Source: JAGVGK01 sp038064935 (GTDB lineage: Bacteria; Patescibacteriota; Minisyncoccia; Phycocordibacterales; JACOZG01). Taken from it: a stretch of 29,533 nucleotides of DNA. The stretch lies in contig JBBTRZ010000019.1 in assembly GCA_038064935.1 (NCBI GenBank), forward strand, positions 1 through 29,533. The letters run 5' to 3'. Below the pieces are notes generated by a model that saw only the letters and a program-made list of their open reading frames with translations, had not been told where the DNA came from and searched no databases. Each line of letters starts with the position of its first letter. The stretch's first letter is position 1. The position numbers were made by a program, and so were the translations under genes. Below, piece by piece: positions 28,427 to 29,533 of the stretch.

Positions 28427-28456
28427 ATCCTAGCACAAAAAACTTATTTTCTGCAA
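28427..28456 (-). promoter_or_regulatory. Leaderless promoter of RelBE-ftsH operon
   Basis: Minus-strand -35 TTGCAG (28451-28456), an 18-nt spacer and extended -10 TGC-TAGGAT (28427-28432), 6 nt before GTG 28420. It overlaps the divergent smpB promoter region. Confidence 0.6.
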
Positions 28457-28476
28457 TGACAGGTTAGATAAACCAG

Positions 28477-28482
28477 TATACC
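28477..28482 (+). promoter_or_regulatory. -10 box of smpB, leaderless
   Basis: TATACC ends 8 nt before ATG 28491 and no SD is present. A possible -35 ATGACA (28456-28461) is only 15 nt upstream, so the -35 is uncertain. Confidence 0.5.
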
Positions 28483-28490
28483 ATAAGCAT

Positions 28491-28937
28491 ATGCCAACCT
28501 TTGTTGAAAATCGGCAAGCGCGCTTCCGGTATGAGATTATGGAGACGCTCGAGGCCGGGATTGAGCTTGTCGGCCATGAAGTGAAGGCGATCAAGCACGG
28601 TCGGGCGAACTTGGCTGGCAGTTTCGTCATCGTGCGCGGTGGCGAGGTCTTCCTTTCGGGTGCCACAATCTCACCCTACCAACCAACTAATCTACCCAAG
28701 GGTTACGAGCCGGCGCGTCTTCGACGACTGCTTCTAACAAAAAAAGAGATCACCGATCTTACCAATATTGAAATGAAAAAGGGCTTGACAATTATTCCGC
28801 TTCAAATGTATACTAAGGGCCGGTCAATCAAGCTCACGATTGGGATCGCCCGCGGCCGTAAAGGTCACGATAAACGCGAACATCTCAAACGGCGCGAAGT
28901 TGACCGAGAAATTAGACGGACTTTGAAATGGGGATGA
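28491..28937 (+). CDS. smpB: SsrA-binding protein SmpB
   Basis: The 148-aa protein is typical: 'ENRQARFRYEIMETLEAGIE', 'LVGHEVKAIKHGRANLAGSF', 'RLRRLLLTKKEI', 'LTIIPLQMYTKGRSIKLTIG' and a basic C-terminal tail (KKGHDKRE-like, HLKRREVDREIRRTLKWG) that enters the mRNA channel. With tmRNA and EF-Tu it rescues stalled ribosomes. Its last codons (TGG GGA TGA) are the first bases of ssrA: the genes overlap by 8 nt on the same strand, so one transcript must serve as both message and tmRNA precursor, or a separate start exists. Confidence 0.97.
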   Translation: MPTFVENRQARFRYEIMETLEAGIELVGHEVKAIKHGRANLAGSFVIVRGGEVFLSGATISPYQPTNLPKGYEPARLRRLLLTKKEITDLTNIEMKKGLTIIPLQMYTKGRSIKLTIGIARGRKGHDKREHLKRREVDREIRRTLKWG

Positions 28938-29340
28938 TTGGCCTAGACATGGGGAGATGCGGCTACTGTGCGCGCCGAGTTTGCCAGAAACTCGTTAAAC
29001 TTCTAGCATCTGAATAAGCGCCAACTTATTCTCTAAAGTGAAGAACGCCTTCGCGGGTATCTTCGCTCCAGCTTACGCTCTCGCCTAACGGCGCGACCCA
29101 AGCTGGCGTCCGAGCTCCTGAATTCTGTTAGGGAGTGACGGGTGTAATAATCTTTCGGAATAGGTCGTCGTTTGTCTCAACGACTGACCAAAATCATGAG
29201 ACTCTGATAAATAATGGTTTCGTCTACTCTAGACATTATTTGTCGAGAAGCATCAGGCAAAATGGTGCTCAAGGTAGAATACGCGCGTAGAACCACAACC
29301 TAATCCTCCTTGCACGCGGGTTCGATTCCCGCCATCTCCA
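28930..29340 (+). ncRNA. ssrA: Transfer-messenger RNA
   Basis: The 5' end GGGGATG-ATTGG pairs with CATCTCC at the 3' end (one G-T pair), and the 3' half has the tRNA-like T-arm CGGG-TTCGATT-CCCG. Discriminator A is at 29340; CCA is not encoded. The tag frame ends at TAA 29086-29088 and reads ...KNAFAGIFAPAYALA. The resume codon is probably AAG 29041 or its neighbour; the YALA end is the proteolysis signal. GC-rich pairs after the tag frame, such as CGTCGTTTGTCTCAACGAC, fit pseudoknots. Length is 411 nt, slightly above average. It adds a degradation tag to stalled nascent proteins. Confidence 0.95.
29041..29088 (+). other. tmRNA tag-peptide reading frame
   Basis: The frame AAG AAC GCC ... GCC TAA encodes KNAFAGIFAPAYALA. 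The end (-AYALA) fits known SsrA degrons, which finish in ALA or LAA. The exact first codon cannot be fixed from sequence alone. Confidence 0.75.
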
Positions 29341-29354
29341 TTCGTTAAAACATT

Positions 29355-29382
29355 AGCGCCCCCAAGGGCGCTTTTGTTTTTT
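29355..29382 (+). terminator. Rho-independent terminator of smpB-ssrA
   Basis: The stem AGCGCCC-CCAA-GGGCGCT (29355-29372) is followed by TTTGTTTTTT. It starts 15 nt after the tmRNA 3' end. Confidence 0.9.
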
Positions 29383-29394
29383 GAGTGGAGATGA

Positions 29395-29416
29395 GCGAGC
29401 CAACTGCTTGGCTCGC
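29395..29416. repeat. 9-bp perfect hairpin after ssrA
   Basis: GCGAGCCAA-CTGC-TTGGCTCGC is a perfect 9-bp stem with a 4-nt loop. It has no T-tract. A second hairpin, CAATTTTT-AGCA-AAAAATTG, lies at 29443-29462. Between them GGGAATCGAACGCC looks like the complement of a T-arm, but no full tRNA can be folded. I see no gene from 29388 to the window end. Confidence 0.5.
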
Positions 29417-29533
29417 GTGCGGGAATCGAACGCCGGAGTCCTCAATTTTTAGCAAAAAATTGGGACGAGGCGGTGCCCACTGCAAATAACGAAACACCCT
29501 TCCCCACCCACACCTAAAACACCACGCGATTAT

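Overview
The window reads as a chromosomal segment of a Candidate Phyla Radiation (Patescibacteria) bacterium, probably of the Parcubacteria/Microgenomates type. The evidence is compact translation-machinery genes (L3 is only 149 aa), an almost total lack of Shine-Dalgarno sequences, many short lineage-type proteins (retropepsin-like protease, DUF5678, ORF6N, lamin-tail-domain and heptad coiled-coil proteins), several toxin-antitoxin modules, and RNA genes without an encoded CCA. TGA is used as a stop (for example smpB and the 320-aa lamin-tail gene), so the UGA=Gly code of Absconditabacteria/Gracilibacteria is unlikely. The lineage call is inference from gene content; no 16S gene is present.

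Layout. 1-4580 (minus strand): a partial HicB-like antitoxin, two paralogous heptad-repeat coiled-coil genes each followed by a membrane gene (one intact, one decayed), another coiled-coil protein, a TM-helix-repeat mechanosensitive-channel-like protein, and a winged-helix/nucleotidyltransferase protein. 4618-5550 (plus): a self-contained secreted collagen-like gene with its own promoter, SD and terminator. 5556-14397 (minus): ORF6N-rplL-rplJ, a 36-aa membrane peptide, two lamin-tail-domain surface proteins, mltG, a large membrane protein, metG, an AI-2E-family transporter and a 45-aa membrane peptide. 14433-14923: a RelE/ParE-type toxin-antitoxin pair. 14957-18893: the start of the S10 cluster, transcribed tuf-rpsJ-rplC-rplD-rplW-rplB, where it stops short of rpsS. 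18979-22007: an accessory islet between fusA and tuf, bounded by two genes with a near-identical membrane anchor; it holds a broken DUF4258 gene with an intact DUF2283 partner, a tRNA-Leu remnant, a retropepsin/DUF5678 pair and a decayed gene. 22041-25183: rpsL-rpsG-fusA. 25265-25832: a DUF433/PIN-like pair whose toxin has a nonsense codon. 25952-26024: tRNA-Ile(UAU). 25984-28420: a RelBE-like pair with ftsH. 28491-29382 (plus): smpB-ssrA and a terminator.

How the genes work together. The core is translation (tuf, fusA, eight ribosomal protein genes, metG, one tRNA) plus ribosome rescue and protein quality control (smpB, ssrA, ftsH). The second theme is the cell surface (mltG, lamin-tail/PKD proteins, channel, transporter, collagen-like protein). 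Small, often broken toxin-antitoxin genes sit at the junctions between conserved blocks.

The most notable observations are: a recurrent leaderless promoter pattern, with a -10 box ending 6-8 nt before the start codon at ten or more genes; an in-frame palindromic insertion in the fusA G domain; two toxin-type genes inactivated by single nonsense codons beside intact partners; a tRNA-Ile with a genomic UAU anticodon; a duplicated coiled-coil/membrane gene cassette; and overlaps of smpB with ssrA and of ftsH with a tRNA. All calls come from reading the sequence; family names are recognised from memory and were not checked by a search.
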